The notes: a model not told the origin generated them from the sequence alone. 64,000 nucleotides of DNA from Lachnospiraceae bacterium (GCA_017434885.1 JAFSGE010000020.1:33375-97374); one strand, 5' to 3'; numbered from the stretch's first letter, positions 26,294 through 35,269 are shown. Numbers and translations: made by a program.

Positions 26294-27850
26294 ATGGATG
26301 TAAAGCTGATTATGAAGTCAGCCAGAAGCGCAGTAATTGAAATCGCAGACGGAGGAACTTATTACACCAAAGAAAACTATCAAATTTGGATAAACGGAGA
26401 GCTTGTAAAAGAGGCAGAAACCGTGATTACTTCTCTGTTTGATTTGAAACCGGAAACGGAATATCAAATTGAGATAAAAGCGCAGGATGGAAATATTCTT
26501 GGTGAGATTGCTTTTGCTACCGATTATGAATTTGTTACTTTGAATGTAAAAGACTTCGGTGCAAAGGGTGACGGAGTACAGGATGACACCAAATATATTC
26601 AGGCGGCCATTCTTTCTTGTCCCAAAAACAGCAGAGTGCTGATTCCTGCAGGAACATATCGCATTACCAGTTTGTTCCTTAAGAGCAATGTTGCGATTGA
26701 AGTGGCAAAGGGAGCAGAACTGAAGGCTGATACCGAGAGATATGCATACCCCATGTTTCCCGGTCTGATTGAAAGCTATGATGAAAAAGATGAATACAAT
26801 TTAGGTTCGTGGGAAGGAAATCCTCTTCCGATGTTTGCAGCAATTATCACAGGTGTTGAAGTGGAAAATGTAGTGATTTACGGAGAAGGAACCATTAACG
26901 GTTGCGGTTCTAAGGAAAACTGGTGGCACAATCCTAAGGTGATGAGAGGTGCGTTCCGTCCCAGAATGTTCTTTATCAATCATTGTAAAGGCATTACACT
27001 GCAGGGCGTGAAATTCTGTAACAGTCCTTCCTGGACCTTACATCCTTACTTTAGTAATGATTTGAAATTTTATAATGTAGTGATTGAAAATCCCAGTGAT
27101 TCGCCGAATACTGACGGATTGGACCCTGAATCCTGTAAGGGAATTGAAATTGCAGGTGTTCGTTTCTCTTTGGGAGATGACTGTATTGCGATTAAGTCCG
27201 GTAAGATTTACATGGGCAAAAAACATAAAACGCCTTCCGAGGATATTATAATCAGACAGTGTCTGATGGAGAACGGACATGGTGCAGTTACCATCGGAAG
27301 CGAGATGGCAGGCGGTGCCAAGAACATTAAAGTAGAGGATTGTCTGTTCCGACATACCGACAGAGGGCTTCGTATTAAGACCAGAAGAGGTCGTGGTCAG
27401 GATGCGGTACTTGACAGAATCACCTTTAAAAACATTGATATGGATCATGTCATGACGCCTTTTGTGGTAAACAGTTTTTATTTCTGTGACCCGGACGGAA
27501 AGACGGAATATGTACAGAGCAGAGAGTGGATGCCGGTAGATGACCGTACACCATATATCAAGAGACTTGATTTTGAGGATATCCACGCAACAAACTGTCA
27601 TGTTGCAGCTGCTTACTTCGATGGACTTCCGGAACAGAAAATTGAAGAAATTATTATGAGAAATATTTCCGTTACTTATGCAGAAAATCCCAAGGAAGAT
27701 GTACCGGCCATGTCTGACGGTGTAGAAAAGTGTACTTTGAAGGGTATTTTTGCTAATAATGTAAAAAGACTTGTGCTTGAAAATGTTTCCGTAACGGGAC
27801 AGAAAGGAGAGGCTTTGACACTGACAAATGTAGATGTGTTGGAGCAGTAA
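26294..27850 (+). CDS. Glycoside hydrolase family 28 (exo-polygalacturonase-like)
   Basis: A 518-residue protein: residues ~1-78 resemble a fibronectin-III-like beta-sandwich, then a right-handed beta-helix opening with FGAKGDGVQDDTKYIQAA. All GH28 catalytic motifs are present: NTDGLD (272-277), GDDCIAIKSG (Asp295/Asp296), GHGAVTIGSE (His329) and RIKT (360-363). The N-terminal sandwich plus lack of signal peptide fits intracellular exo-acting enzymes that release galacturonate from oligogalacturonides. CAGGAGGAAAG precedes ATG 26294. A TATAAA at about 26270 may be its own -10. Its product feeds UxaC. Confidence 0.93.
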   Translation: MDVKLIMKSARSAVIEIADGGTYYTKENYQIWINGELVKEAETVITSLFDLKPETEYQIEIKAQDGNILGEIAFATDYEFVTLNVKDFGAKGDGVQDDTKYIQAAILSCPKNSRVLIPAGTYRITSLFLKSNVAIEVAKGAELKADTERYAYPMFPGLIESYDEKDEYNLGSWEGNPLPMFAAIITGVEVENVVIYGEGTINGCGSKENWWHNPKVMRGAFRPRMFFINHCKGITLQGVKFCNSPSWTLHPYFSNDLKFYNVVIENPSDSPNTDGLDPESCKGIEIAGVRFSLGDDCIAIKSGKIYMGKKHKTPSEDIIIRQCLMENGHGAVTIGSEMAGGAKNIKVEDCLFRHTDRGLRIKTRRGRGQDAVLDRITFKNIDMDHVMTPFVVNSFYFCDPDGKTEYVQSREWMPVDDRTPYIKRLDFEDIHATNCHVAAAYFDGLPEQKIEEIIMRNISVTYAENPKEDVPAMSDGVEKCTLKGIFANNVKRLVLENVSVTGQKGEALTLTNVDVLEQ

Positions 27851-27856
27851 GTGTGT

Positions 27857-28693
27857 ATGCAGTTAGGAATTCGTTTTCATGATACCAAAGCACTTCCTTT
27901 GGAGGAGAGACTTGCAGAAGTAAACAGACAGGGATTTTCCTGTGTACATGTGGCACTTTCCAAGGTGATTAAAGAAAATTCTGTGGCACCGGAAGCATTA
28001 ACACCCGGTTATGCAATGTATTTAAAAAGGCTGTTTGAAGCGCAGAAGCTTGATATTGCGGTACTTGGCTGTTATTTAAACCTTGCAAATCCCAATCCTG
28101 ACAAGCTTTCGGAAATCGTGGAGAAATATAAGGCACATATCCGCTTTGCAGCTCATTTGGGATGCGGTGTTGTGGGAACCGAGACCGGTGCTCCCAATGA
28201 AGAGTACAAATATGAGCCTGCCTGCCACAGCGAAGAAGCTTTGGAGCTATTTATTAAGAACTTAAGACCCATTGTGGAGTATGCAGAAAAAATGGGTGTG
28301 ATTTTTGCCATTGAACCGGTATGGAAACATATCGTTTGTAATCCGGTAAGAGCAAGAAGAGTACTGGATGAAATTAATTCTCCCAATTTGCAGATTATTT
28401 TAGATCCGGTCAATCTGCTTGATATCAGCAATTATCAGGACCAGATAGCAATTGTAGAAGAAGCTATTGATGTACTTGGTAAGGATGTGGCGGTAGTGCA
28501 TATCAAGGATTATGTGGTAAAAGACGGAAAACTGGAGTCTGTAGCGGCAGGTAACGGATGTATGGATTATTCGGCAATCATGAAATTTATCAAAGAGCGG
28601 AAACCTTATATTCATACAACATTGGAGAATACCGTGCCGGAGAATGCCGTGCAGGCAAAAGAACATATTTGGAAGTTGTGGGAAGAAGCATAA
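27857..28693 (+). CDS. Sugar phosphate isomerase/epimerase-like TIM-barrel protein
   Basis: A 278-residue AP-endonuclease-2-type TIM barrel. Metal-ligand positions are readable: IGVIFAIEP-type Glu (MGVIFAIEPVWKH), QIILDPVNLLDI Asp, VVHIKDYVV His/Asp and TTLENTV Glu. This set is shared by xylose-isomerase-like epimerases. It follows GH28 by six bases, so the two are co-translated. ATG 27857 is chosen; GTG 27851 sits closer to the GGAG at 27841 and is equally possible. The reaction is unknown; isomerisation or epimerisation of a pectin-derived sugar acid or of rhamnose/arabinose products is an inference from context. Confidence 0.78.
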   Translation: MQLGIRFHDTKALPLEERLAEVNRQGFSCVHVALSKVIKENSVAPEALTPGYAMYLKRLFEAQKLDIAVLGCYLNLANPNPDKLSEIVEKYKAHIRFAAHLGCGVVGTETGAPNEEYKYEPACHSEEALELFIKNLRPIVEYAEKMGVIFAIEPVWKHIVCNPVRARRVLDEINSPNLQIILDPVNLLDISNYQDQIAIVEEAIDVLGKDVAVVHIKDYVVKDGKLESVAAGNGCMDYSAIMKFIKERKPYIHTTLENTVPENAVQAKEHIWKLWEEA

Positions 28694-28715
28694 TGGAAGT
28701 TACGTGCGGAGCACA

Positions 28716-28737
28716 TGGAAGCCCGTTAAGGCTTCCA
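28716..28737. terminator. Convergent stem-loop between the TIM-barrel and pectinesterase genes
   Basis: TGGAAGCC and GGCTTCCA form a perfect 8-bp stem with a 6-nt loop. It overlaps the pectinesterase stop codon (28726-28728) and lacks a clear U-run. Confidence 0.5.
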
Positions 28738-29730
28738 TATATCTTCGCCGGAGAGAACTTTTTCTTTTGTGTAGAATAAAGCCTCTTCGTCGGTTAATTG
28801 TTTTACGTAGGGAGCTCGTTCATCGGCAGAAACAGCACCTTCGCCGTAGCTTTGATATTCGGCATAGTAAATAGTGCCATGTGCCTCTGTTTTGTTCCAA
28901 TCGTGGAAGCCTTCTTTTCTGATATGACTTCCGAGATAACAATTCAGAAGTACGGTTTTAGCAAAGTTACGCCAGGGACGTCCTAAGTAGCAGCTTGCTT
29001 TGGGACAGGTTCCTGTAAATCGGCAGGATTCAAATACATATCCATAGGTTTGACCCTCTGCGGTGGAAGCGGCAGTGGCATAGCTGTAGATGGGTGCTTT
29101 ACCATCTTTGGAAAGCAACTCTTCAGAATAAACGGAAGCAATTTCACAGTTTTCAAAGTAAGCAGTGGCACTTCCGAAAATGAAATCAATATCGCCGCAG
29201 ATATAACAGTCTTTATAGTATTGTCTGCCGTTGATACGGGGAGCAAACTCTTTAGGACCGGTAAATCCGCCGGGACTTAAAGCAGTGGGTGGAAGAGGAC
29301 CTGTAAAGAGAGTATCCTGATAGCTTTCCAAACGACAATTTTTGACAAAAATTTTGTCACCGTCCGCATACAGCGCAATAGCCTGTCCGGCTTTGGAGCG
29401 GGGAGCAGAGGCATTGCGGATGGTAAGATTTGATAAGGTGATGTCATGACTGTCAAGGAACATGGTATAGGAACGGAAAGTTCCTCGTTTAGAGCCGTCC
29501 TCCATGAGCATGTTAGCATAGTCATCATAAGTGATAACCGTTGAAGCGGTATCTTCACCTTCGATGGTTACAAAAGGACGTGAGACGGTTACTTTTTCGT
29601 GATAGATGCCGGGTTTTAGCAAAATATGTACCGGTGCATCAAAATCATCGGGAATTGCCGTTAAGGCATCCGATAAACTAAAAAAACAATTTTCATCAGT
29701 TAATGTTTTGGAAACAGTAAACTTTAGCAT
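28726..29730 (-). CDS. Pectin methylesterase (CE8)
   Basis: A 334-residue beta-helix pectinesterase removing methyl groups from homogalacturonan. Conserved elements: ESYQDTLF (Asp139, general acid), CGDIDFIFGSA (Asp182, nucleophile), CYLGRPWRNF (catalytic Arg) and NLTIRNASAP. No signal peptide or lipobox is present, unlike the usual secreted enzymes, so it should act on imported methylated oligomers. The gene is convergent with the GH28 operon and diverges from the hydrogenase operon; AAAGGA precedes ATG 29728-29730. Confidence 0.92.
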   Translation of the reverse strand: MLKFTVSKTLTDENCFFSLSDALTAIPDDFDAPVHILLKPGIYHEKVTVSRPFVTIEGEDTASTVITYDDYANMLMEDGSKRGTFRSYTMFLDSHDITLSNLTIRNASAPRSKAGQAIALYADGDKIFVKNCRLESYQDTLFTGPLPPTALSPGGFTGPKEFAPRINGRQYYKDCYICGDIDFIFGSATAYFENCEIASVYSEELLSKDGKAPIYSYATAASTAEGQTYGYVFESCRFTGTCPKASCYLGRPWRNFAKTVLLNCYLGSHIRKEGFHDWNKTEAHGTIYYAEYQSYGEGAVSADERAPYVKQLTDEEALFYTKEKVLSGEDIWKP

Positions 29731-29879
29731 GTGAGATTCCTTTCTTACTTATCAGAGGTATGTTTTTGTGAATGATTCTGATAAAGCATTAATTTCCATA
29801 AAATATGGATGATTATAAAATATTTACCTGTTAATCATATCATAATTAGCAGGAAAAGAACAGAAGGAGAAGGGTGGAT

Positions 29880-31730
29880 ATGAGTAGATTAAAAATCAGC
29901 ACACCGAATAAAGCGCAGCTTACTGTAGAGCGCCTTTATAAGGATTTGGAACGTCACATTATTGCCAGTCCTCCGGGACTTTGTCCCATTGATTTGCAGC
30001 TTTCTTTTTTGAAGACTTGTCATGCACAGACCTGCGGAAAATGTATTCCCTGTCGTGTGGGACTTGCGCAGCTGGCCAATTTGATTGAGGATGTACTGGA
30101 AAACCGTGCTACGTTAAAAACGCTTGAGATGATTGAGGTTACAGCAAACAATATCACGGACTCGGCAGACTGTGCCATCGGTTATGAGGCGGCACATATG
30201 GTACTTGCAGGTCTTGACGGCTTTAGAGAAGATTATTTATACCATATTGAACACGGAAAATGTTCTTACGCCATTACCCAGCCCGTTCCCTGTGTGGCAC
30301 TTTGCCCTGCGGGTGTGGATATTCCCGGATATATTGCATTGGTGGGAGAAGAGAGATATGCGGATGCGGTAAAGCTGATTCGTAAGGATAATCCGTTTCC
30401 TACGGCCTGTGCACTTATTTGTGAGCATCCCTGTGAAGCGCGATGCCGTCGTAATATGATTGACAGCTCCGTTAATATCAGAGGATTAAAGAGAATGGCA
30501 GTAGACCAGGCAAGAGCCAATACAGTGCCTGTTCCCGAAAAGGCACCTGCTACCGGAAAGAAGATTGCTGTTGTAGGCGGTGGTCCCGGTGGTCTTTCTG
30601 CAGCTTATTATCTGGAACTGATGGGACATCATGCTGTTGTGTTTGAAGCGAAGAATAAGCTGGGCGGTATGCTCCGTTACGGTATTCCTAATTACCGATT
30701 CCCCAGAGAGAGACTGGAAGAAGACATTGAAGCAATTCTTTCTACGGGAGTAGAAGTACATACCGGCGTAAAAGTCGGAAACAGCGAGGATGATATTTCT
30801 TTAGAAAAATTACGTGAAGAATATGATGCGGTTTATATTGCTATCGGTGCTCATACGGACAAAAAGATTGGTATTGAAGGTGAAGAATCCAAGGGGGTTA
30901 TGTCGGCGGTAGAAATGCTGCGTAATATCGGGGATGAGACTCCTCCTGACTTTACCGGAAAACGTGTGGTAGTTGTTGGCGGCGGTAATGTTGCCATGGA
31001 CTGTACCCGTTCTGCCATTCGTCTGGGCGCAAAAAGCGTAGGTATTGCTTACAGAAGAAGACAGGACGATATGACAGCCCTTCCTGAGGAAGTAGAAGGT
31101 GCCATTGCAGAGGGTGCAGAGCTTTACAGCTTAAAAGCACCGCATAAAATTGAAGCGGATGAAAACGGTAATGTAACCGCTATCTGGGTAGAGCCTCAGA
31201 TTATCGGTCCTATTGATGCATGGGGAAGAGCCCGTCCCGTAAAAGCAGATGTGGAACTGCTTCGTATTCCTTGTGATGTTGTTATCGTGGCAATCGGTCA
31301 GGGTATTGAGTCCAGACATTTTGAGGACTCCGGCATGCCCGTAAAACGTGGTACCCTTGATGCGGAAAGTGAAAGCGGATTCAGGGATATTCCCGGCGTG
31401 TTTGCTGGCGGTGACTGTGTAACAGGTCCCGCAACTGTAATCAGAGCCATTGCTGCCGGAAAAGTTGCAGCGGCCAATATTGATGAATATTTAGGTTATC
31501 ACCATGTGATTTCCTGTGATGTAGAGATTCCCCAGGTGAAGTATGATAATAAGACACCTTGCGGAAGAATTAATCTGACAGAGCGTGAAGCCAATGTCAG
31601 AAAGCATGATTTTGATGCAATCGAATGTTCCATGACCAAACAGGAAGCGGCACAGGAAGCAAACAGATGCTTGCGTTGTGACCACTTCGGTTACGGAAAT
31701 CTGAAAGGAGGCAGAGCGGCGATATGGTAA
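29880..31730 (+). CDS. GltD-like NADPH/FAD oxidoreductase with N-terminal iron-sulfur domain, hydrogenase partner
   Basis: A 616-residue flavoprotein. Residues ~40-120 resemble the iron-sulfur end of NuoF (TCGKCIPCRVGLAQLANLIE), then Cys-rich GltD-type cluster motifs (CVALCPAGVDIPGYI, CALICEHPCEARCRR), an FAD site (IAVVGGGPGGLSAAYYLE) and an NAD(P) site (RVVVVGGGNVAMDCTRSAIR), ending with CLRCDHFGYGN. The start ATG 29880 follows AAGGAG. It overlaps the [FeFe] hydrogenase gene by seven bases, so the two are translationally coupled and probably form one complex exchanging electrons between NAD(P)H and H2. This resembles hydrogenases described as glutamate-synthase-linked (group A2); the assignment is from gene order, not assay. 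Confidence 0.88.
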   Translation: MSRLKISTPNKAQLTVERLYKDLERHIIASPPGLCPIDLQLSFLKTCHAQTCGKCIPCRVGLAQLANLIEDVLENRATLKTLEMIEVTANNITDSADCAIGYEAAHMVLAGLDGFREDYLYHIEHGKCSYAITQPVPCVALCPAGVDIPGYIALVGEERYADAVKLIRKDNPFPTACALICEHPCEARCRRNMIDSSVNIRGLKRMAVDQARANTVPVPEKAPATGKKIAVVGGGPGGLSAAYYLELMGHHAVVFEAKNKLGGMLRYGIPNYRFPRERLEEDIEAILSTGVEVHTGVKVGNSEDDISLEKLREEYDAVYIAIGAHTDKKIGIEGEESKGVMSAVEMLRNIGDETPPDFTGKRVVVVGGGNVAMDCTRSAIRLGAKSVGIAYRRRQDDMTALPEEVEGAIAEGAELYSLKAPHKIEADENGNVTAIWVEPQIIGPIDAWGRARPVKADVELLRIPCDVVIVAIGQGIESRHFEDSGMPVKRGTLDAESESGFRDIPGVFAGGDCVTGPATVIRAIAAGKVAAANIDEYLGYHHVISCDVEIPQVKYDNKTPCGRINLTEREANVRKHDFDAIECSMTKQEAAQEANRCLRCDHFGYGNLKGGRAAIW

Positions 31731-33442
31731 ATTTAACAATTGACGGAAGAAAAGTCAGTGTTCCTGAGGGAACAACGATTATGAAAGCTGCCGCAAGTGT
31801 GGGTATCATGATTCCCCATCTCTGTTATCTGGAAGAGATTAATGAAATCGGTGCCTGTAAGGTTTGTGTAGTGGAAATGCAGGGAAAGATTAAATTACTT
31901 ACCGCATGTAACAATCCGGTAGAAGAAGGTATGGTGCTTTATACCAATTCTCCGAAGGTACGCAGTGTCAGAAGAACCAATGTGGAACTGATTTTGTCCC
32001 AGCATGACTGTAGCTGTGCAACCTGTGTGCGAAGCGGTAACTGTAATTTGCAGAAAATTGCCAATGACCTTGGCATTATTGAAATTCCCTTTAAAAAGGA
32101 AGTACCGGTGGCACCTTGGAATCATGAATTTCCTTTTATCAAAGATGCAGGCAAATGTATTAAATGTATGCGCTGTGTGCAGGTTTGTGACAAGATTCAG
32201 GATTTACATATCTGGGACGTACAGAATACAGGTTCCAGAACTACAGTGGATGTGGCAATGAACAGATGTATTGAGGATTCCGATTGCAGTACTTGCGGTC
32301 AGTGTGTAACCCATTGTCCTACAGGCGCACTTCGCGAACGGAATGATGTGCCGGAGGTATTTAAGGTACTTGCAGACCCTGATAAGATTACAGTGGTTCA
32401 GGTAGCACCCGCAGTCCGTAGTGCATGGGCGGAAGACATGAATATGCCGGAAGAGATGGCAACAGAAGGGCGTATGGTTGCTGCCTTAAAGCAGGTAGGA
32501 TTTGACTATGTGTTTGATACCAATTTTTCTGCGGATTTAACCATTATGGAAGAAGGCTATGAGCTTCTTAAGAGAATGGACAATATCAAAGAAACAGGAC
32601 TTCCTATGTTTACTTCCTGTTGTCCTGCATGGGTGAAGTTTATGAAGAGCCAGTATCCGAAGTATGCGGACAGACTTTCCAGCGCTAAATCACCCCAGCA
32701 GATGTTTGGTGCCATCAGCAAAACTTATTTTGCAGAAAAAATCGGAGTAACACCTGATAAAATCTGTTGTATTTCCATTATGCCCTGTATTGCAAAGAAG
32801 GGAGAGGCTGCCCTTCCCGGTATGGATGTAACAGGAACCGGACAGGATGTAGATATTGTTCTGACTACCAGAGAAATGGTAAGACTTCTTAAGGCAGAGC
32901 ATATTCTTCCTGAATTGTTGTTGGAAGAAAAGTTTGATTCACCCTTGGGAGAAGGTACCGGAGCAGCAGTAATTTTCGGAACTACAGGTGGTGTTATGGA
33001 AGCGGCTCTCCGTACTGCGGCGGCAGTGCTGGAAGGAGCAAACTCGAATCCTGAGAAGTTTAATGATGTGCGTGGCAGTGAGGGAAGAAGAGAGGTTACT
33101 TATCACGTGAACGGTATTCCTATCAGGACCTGTACTGTTAGTGGACTGAAAAATGCCAGAATGATGATGGATGATATCATTAATGGTAAAGTGACTTATG
33201 ACTTTGTGGAGGTAATGGCATGCCCCGGTGGTTGTGTGGGCGGCGGCGGACAGCCTATCAAAGACGGATTTGAAATGGCAGGAGAGAGAGCACCGAAGCT
33301 CTATGAACTTGACAAGAGAAGAAATATCAGATTCTCCCACGAAAATCCTGAAATCAAGAAGTTATATGCAGATTTCCTTGGAGAACCGTTATCCGAAAAG
33401 TCACATGAACTTTTGCATGTTCATGAAGGACATAAGATATAA
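31724..33442 (+). CDS. [FeFe] hydrogenase catalytic subunit (M3-type)
   Basis: A 572-residue enzyme catalysing reversible proton reduction. Order: N-terminal [2Fe-2S] domain (Cys34, 45, 48, 62), His-Cys3 cluster (HDCSCATCVRSGNC), two ferredoxin clusters (CIKCMRCVQVC, CSTCGQCVTHC), then the H-cluster domain with all three signatures: FTSCCPAW (Cys299/300), MPCIAKKGEA (Cys355) and EVMACPGGCVGGGGQP (Cys500, Cys504). All active-site cysteines are intact. ATG 31724 lies in the end of the upstream flavoprotein gene. Maturases HydE, HydF and HydG are not in the window and must be elsewhere. Soluble, cytoplasmic. Confidence 0.93.
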   Translation: MVNLTIDGRKVSVPEGTTIMKAAASVGIMIPHLCYLEEINEIGACKVCVVEMQGKIKLLTACNNPVEEGMVLYTNSPKVRSVRRTNVELILSQHDCSCATCVRSGNCNLQKIANDLGIIEIPFKKEVPVAPWNHEFPFIKDAGKCIKCMRCVQVCDKIQDLHIWDVQNTGSRTTVDVAMNRCIEDSDCSTCGQCVTHCPTGALRERNDVPEVFKVLADPDKITVVQVAPAVRSAWAEDMNMPEEMATEGRMVAALKQVGFDYVFDTNFSADLTIMEEGYELLKRMDNIKETGLPMFTSCCPAWVKFMKSQYPKYADRLSSAKSPQQMFGAISKTYFAEKIGVTPDKICCISIMPCIAKKGEAALPGMDVTGTGQDVDIVLTTREMVRLLKAEHILPELLLEEKFDSPLGEGTGAAVIFGTTGGVMEAALRTAAAVLEGANSNPEKFNDVRGSEGRREVTYHVNGIPIRTCTVSGLKNARMMMDDIINGKVTYDFVEVMACPGGCVGGGGQPIKDGFEMAGERAPKLYELDKRRNIRFSHENPEIKKLYADFLGEPLSEKSHELLHVHEGHKI

Positions 33443-33482
33443 GGTATCAGAATATATTAAAACATGAAATAAAAAAATGAAG

Positions 33483-33521
33483 GCGATCGATTGGAGTGTT
33501 GACTGTAATCGGTCGCTTTTT
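33483..33521 (+). terminator. Intrinsic terminator of the hydrogenase operon
   Basis: GCGATCGATT (33483-33492) pairs with AATCGGTCGC (33507-33516, one G-U) and is followed by five T and a T-rich tail. Confidence 0.85.
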
Positions 33522-33690
33522 ACTTTATAGAAAGAAAAATATGCTTGGCTTGTTTTAGATGCTGAAATGCAAGCGTGGGTGGATGTTTGTTGATTTTATA
33601 GATAAGATTTTTGGTGAAAGGATAATAGAATATCTAAATCTGATGTGATAAAATAGAAAAAACTGAAATTGAGCATGAACAATAGTTTAT

Positions 33691-33722
33691 TCACAATCCA
33701 CATAGAAAAATATGGATTGTGA
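33691..33722. promoter_or_regulatory. Perfect inverted repeat upstream of the response regulator gene
   Basis: TCACAATCCA (33691-33700) and TGGATTGTGA (33713-33722) are a perfect 10-bp inverted repeat with a 12-bp centre, ending 32 bp before the response regulator start. It could be an operator or a leader hairpin. The rest of 33522-33754 is AT-rich with no gene seen. Confidence 0.5.
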
Positions 33723-33754
33723 GCAGAAAACGAAAACATAAAAGGCGGTATTCA

Positions 33755-34411
33755 ATGACAAAACTATTACTATTAGAAGATGACACAATGATTGCTTCTG
33801 GGATTATGTATGCTTTGAATAATGAAGGTTATGAAGTAATACATTGTCGGGATGTGCAGTCAGCATCAGAACAGATAAAGTCACAATCGTTCAATCTTGC
33901 TATTTTGGACATGCAGTTGCCAGATGGAAATGGATTTGATGTGAGTGCAAAATTAAATAATATTGAAACTCCTATCATATTTCTAACGATTGTAGATGAT
34001 GAGGAAAAAATTGTAAAAGCCTTTGGGGAAGGGGCAGATGATTATATAGTAAAGCCATTTCGTATCAGAGAGTTATTGGCGCGTGTAAAAAGAACTTTAC
34101 AAAAAAGAGCCGGGGCGAATCAAGATGTGATTAGGGTTGGCAAGGCTACAATTCATACAGACGCAGGAAAGGTGTATGTGAATGAGAAGCAGGTAGAGCT
34201 GACAGCATTAGAGTATAGATTATTACTGATTTTTGCTATGAATCAATCAAAGCTTCTGACTCGCAAACAGATATTGGAGAAAATATGGGATATGGATGGT
34301 AACTTCGTAGAGGATAATACCTTGACGGTGTATGTAAAGCGTTTGCGTGAAAAACTTGGTAATGCGGTTCATATTGAAACGGTCAGGGGGATGGGATATC
34401 GTGTGGATTAG
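33755..34411 (+). CDS. OmpR/PhoB family response regulator
   Basis: A 218-residue two-domain regulator. Receiver: acidic pair EDD (residues 8-10), phospho-acceptor Asp52 in LAILDMQLPDGNGFD, Thr in FLTIVDDEE and Lys in YIVKPFRIREL. The C-terminal winged helix (LTALEYRLLLIFAMNQSKLL to HIETVRGMGYRVD) binds DNA direct repeats. ATG 33755 follows AAAGGCGG; the upstream in-frame start at 33719 lies in the inverted repeat. It is followed by a kinase and an ABC transporter of the antimicrobial-peptide type, so it probably controls that transporter (Bce-like module). Confidence 0.92.
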   Translation: MTKLLLLEDDTMIASGIMYALNNEGYEVIHCRDVQSASEQIKSQSFNLAILDMQLPDGNGFDVSAKLNNIETPIIFLTIVDDEEKIVKAFGEGADDYIVKPFRIRELLARVKRTLQKRAGANQDVIRVGKATIHTDAGKVYVNEKQVELTALEYRLLLIFAMNQSKLLTRKQILEKIWDMDGNFVEDNTLTVYVKRLREKLGNAVHIETVRGMGYRVD

Positions 34412-35225
34412 CAGGAAAGAGATGGAGCAGTTATCTGCGGCAGTAAAGGGTTATCAGAACGGACAGAATACAGATATCAGAGATAATAAGGAAGGTTCCT
34501 TCAGCATACTGAAAAATGATATCTATGCCTTTGCACAGAGCCAAAGTGAGCAGTTAACACAGGCAGAAGCAGAAAGAGATATTTTGGCAGAATATATGGC
34601 GGATATATCACACCAATTAAAGACACCGATTACATCCATGATGATCATGATGGATTTATTGGAGGATGCGGAGCCTGAAAAGCAACAGGAGTTCATACAG
34701 AATATAAAGTTTTCTTTAACTAAGATGGAGTGGCTGATTGGTGCCTTGTTAAAAATGGCAAAGCTGGATGCTAAGGCAATTACCTTTGCACCGCAAAAGG
34801 TAAAAGTATCGGAGTTGATACAAGAGGTTATGCCTTCCATAGAAATTTTGCTTGATGTAAATAATCAGTCTGTCATTTTGGAGCAGGATGTCGAAATCTG
34901 CTGTGATAAGAAATGGACCATAGAGGCTTTAACGAATATCGTGAAAAATGCAATGGAACATTCGCCCAAAGAAGGAACCATTACAATTGATAGCGGTGTG
35001 AATCCAATGTATGAGTGGATAGCTGTAACAGATAGTGGAAGTGGATTAATGAAAGAGCAGTATGCGGAAATTTTTAAACGGTTTGAAAATTCCACCAATG
35101 AAAATGGATTTGGTATTGGTATGCCTTTAGCTTTATCAATTATGAAAGGTCAAAATGGAGATATTGATGTAGAGTGTGGCGGAAATGGAAAGGGGGCAAC
35201 GTTTTTATTAAAGTTTTTCAAATAA
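34401..35225 (+). CDS. Sensor histidine kinase lacking transmembrane segments
   Basis: A ~274-residue kinase with H-box DISHQLKTPITSM, N-box EALTNIVKNAMEHS, G1 VTDSGSGLM and G2 GFGIGMPLALSI, so the catalytic core is complete. What is missing is the pair of N-terminal membrane helices found in Bce/VncS-type kinases: the sequence begins (VWISRKEMEQLSAAV) about where the region after TM2 would start. GTG 34401 overlaps the regulator gene by 11 bp; ATG 34422, after AGGAAAG, is the alternative. An ATG at 34347 would overlap by 65 bp and is unlikely. Either a soluble kinase or the product of a deletion of the sensor end. Confidence 0.85.
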   Translation: MWISRKEMEQLSAAVKGYQNGQNTDIRDNKEGSFSILKNDIYAFAQSQSEQLTQAEAERDILAEYMADISHQLKTPITSMMIMMDLLEDAEPEKQQEFIQNIKFSLTKMEWLIGALLKMAKLDAKAITFAPQKVKVSELIQEVMPSIEILLDVNNQSVILEQDVEICCDKKWTIEALTNIVKNAMEHSPKEGTITIDSGVNPMYEWIAVTDSGSGLMKEQYAEIFKRFENSTNENGFGIGMPLALSIMKGQNGDIDVECGGNGKGATFLLKFFK

Positions 35226-35269
35226 TAAAATGCATGGAATAATACACAAGTATAACCAGAAAAAGAAAT

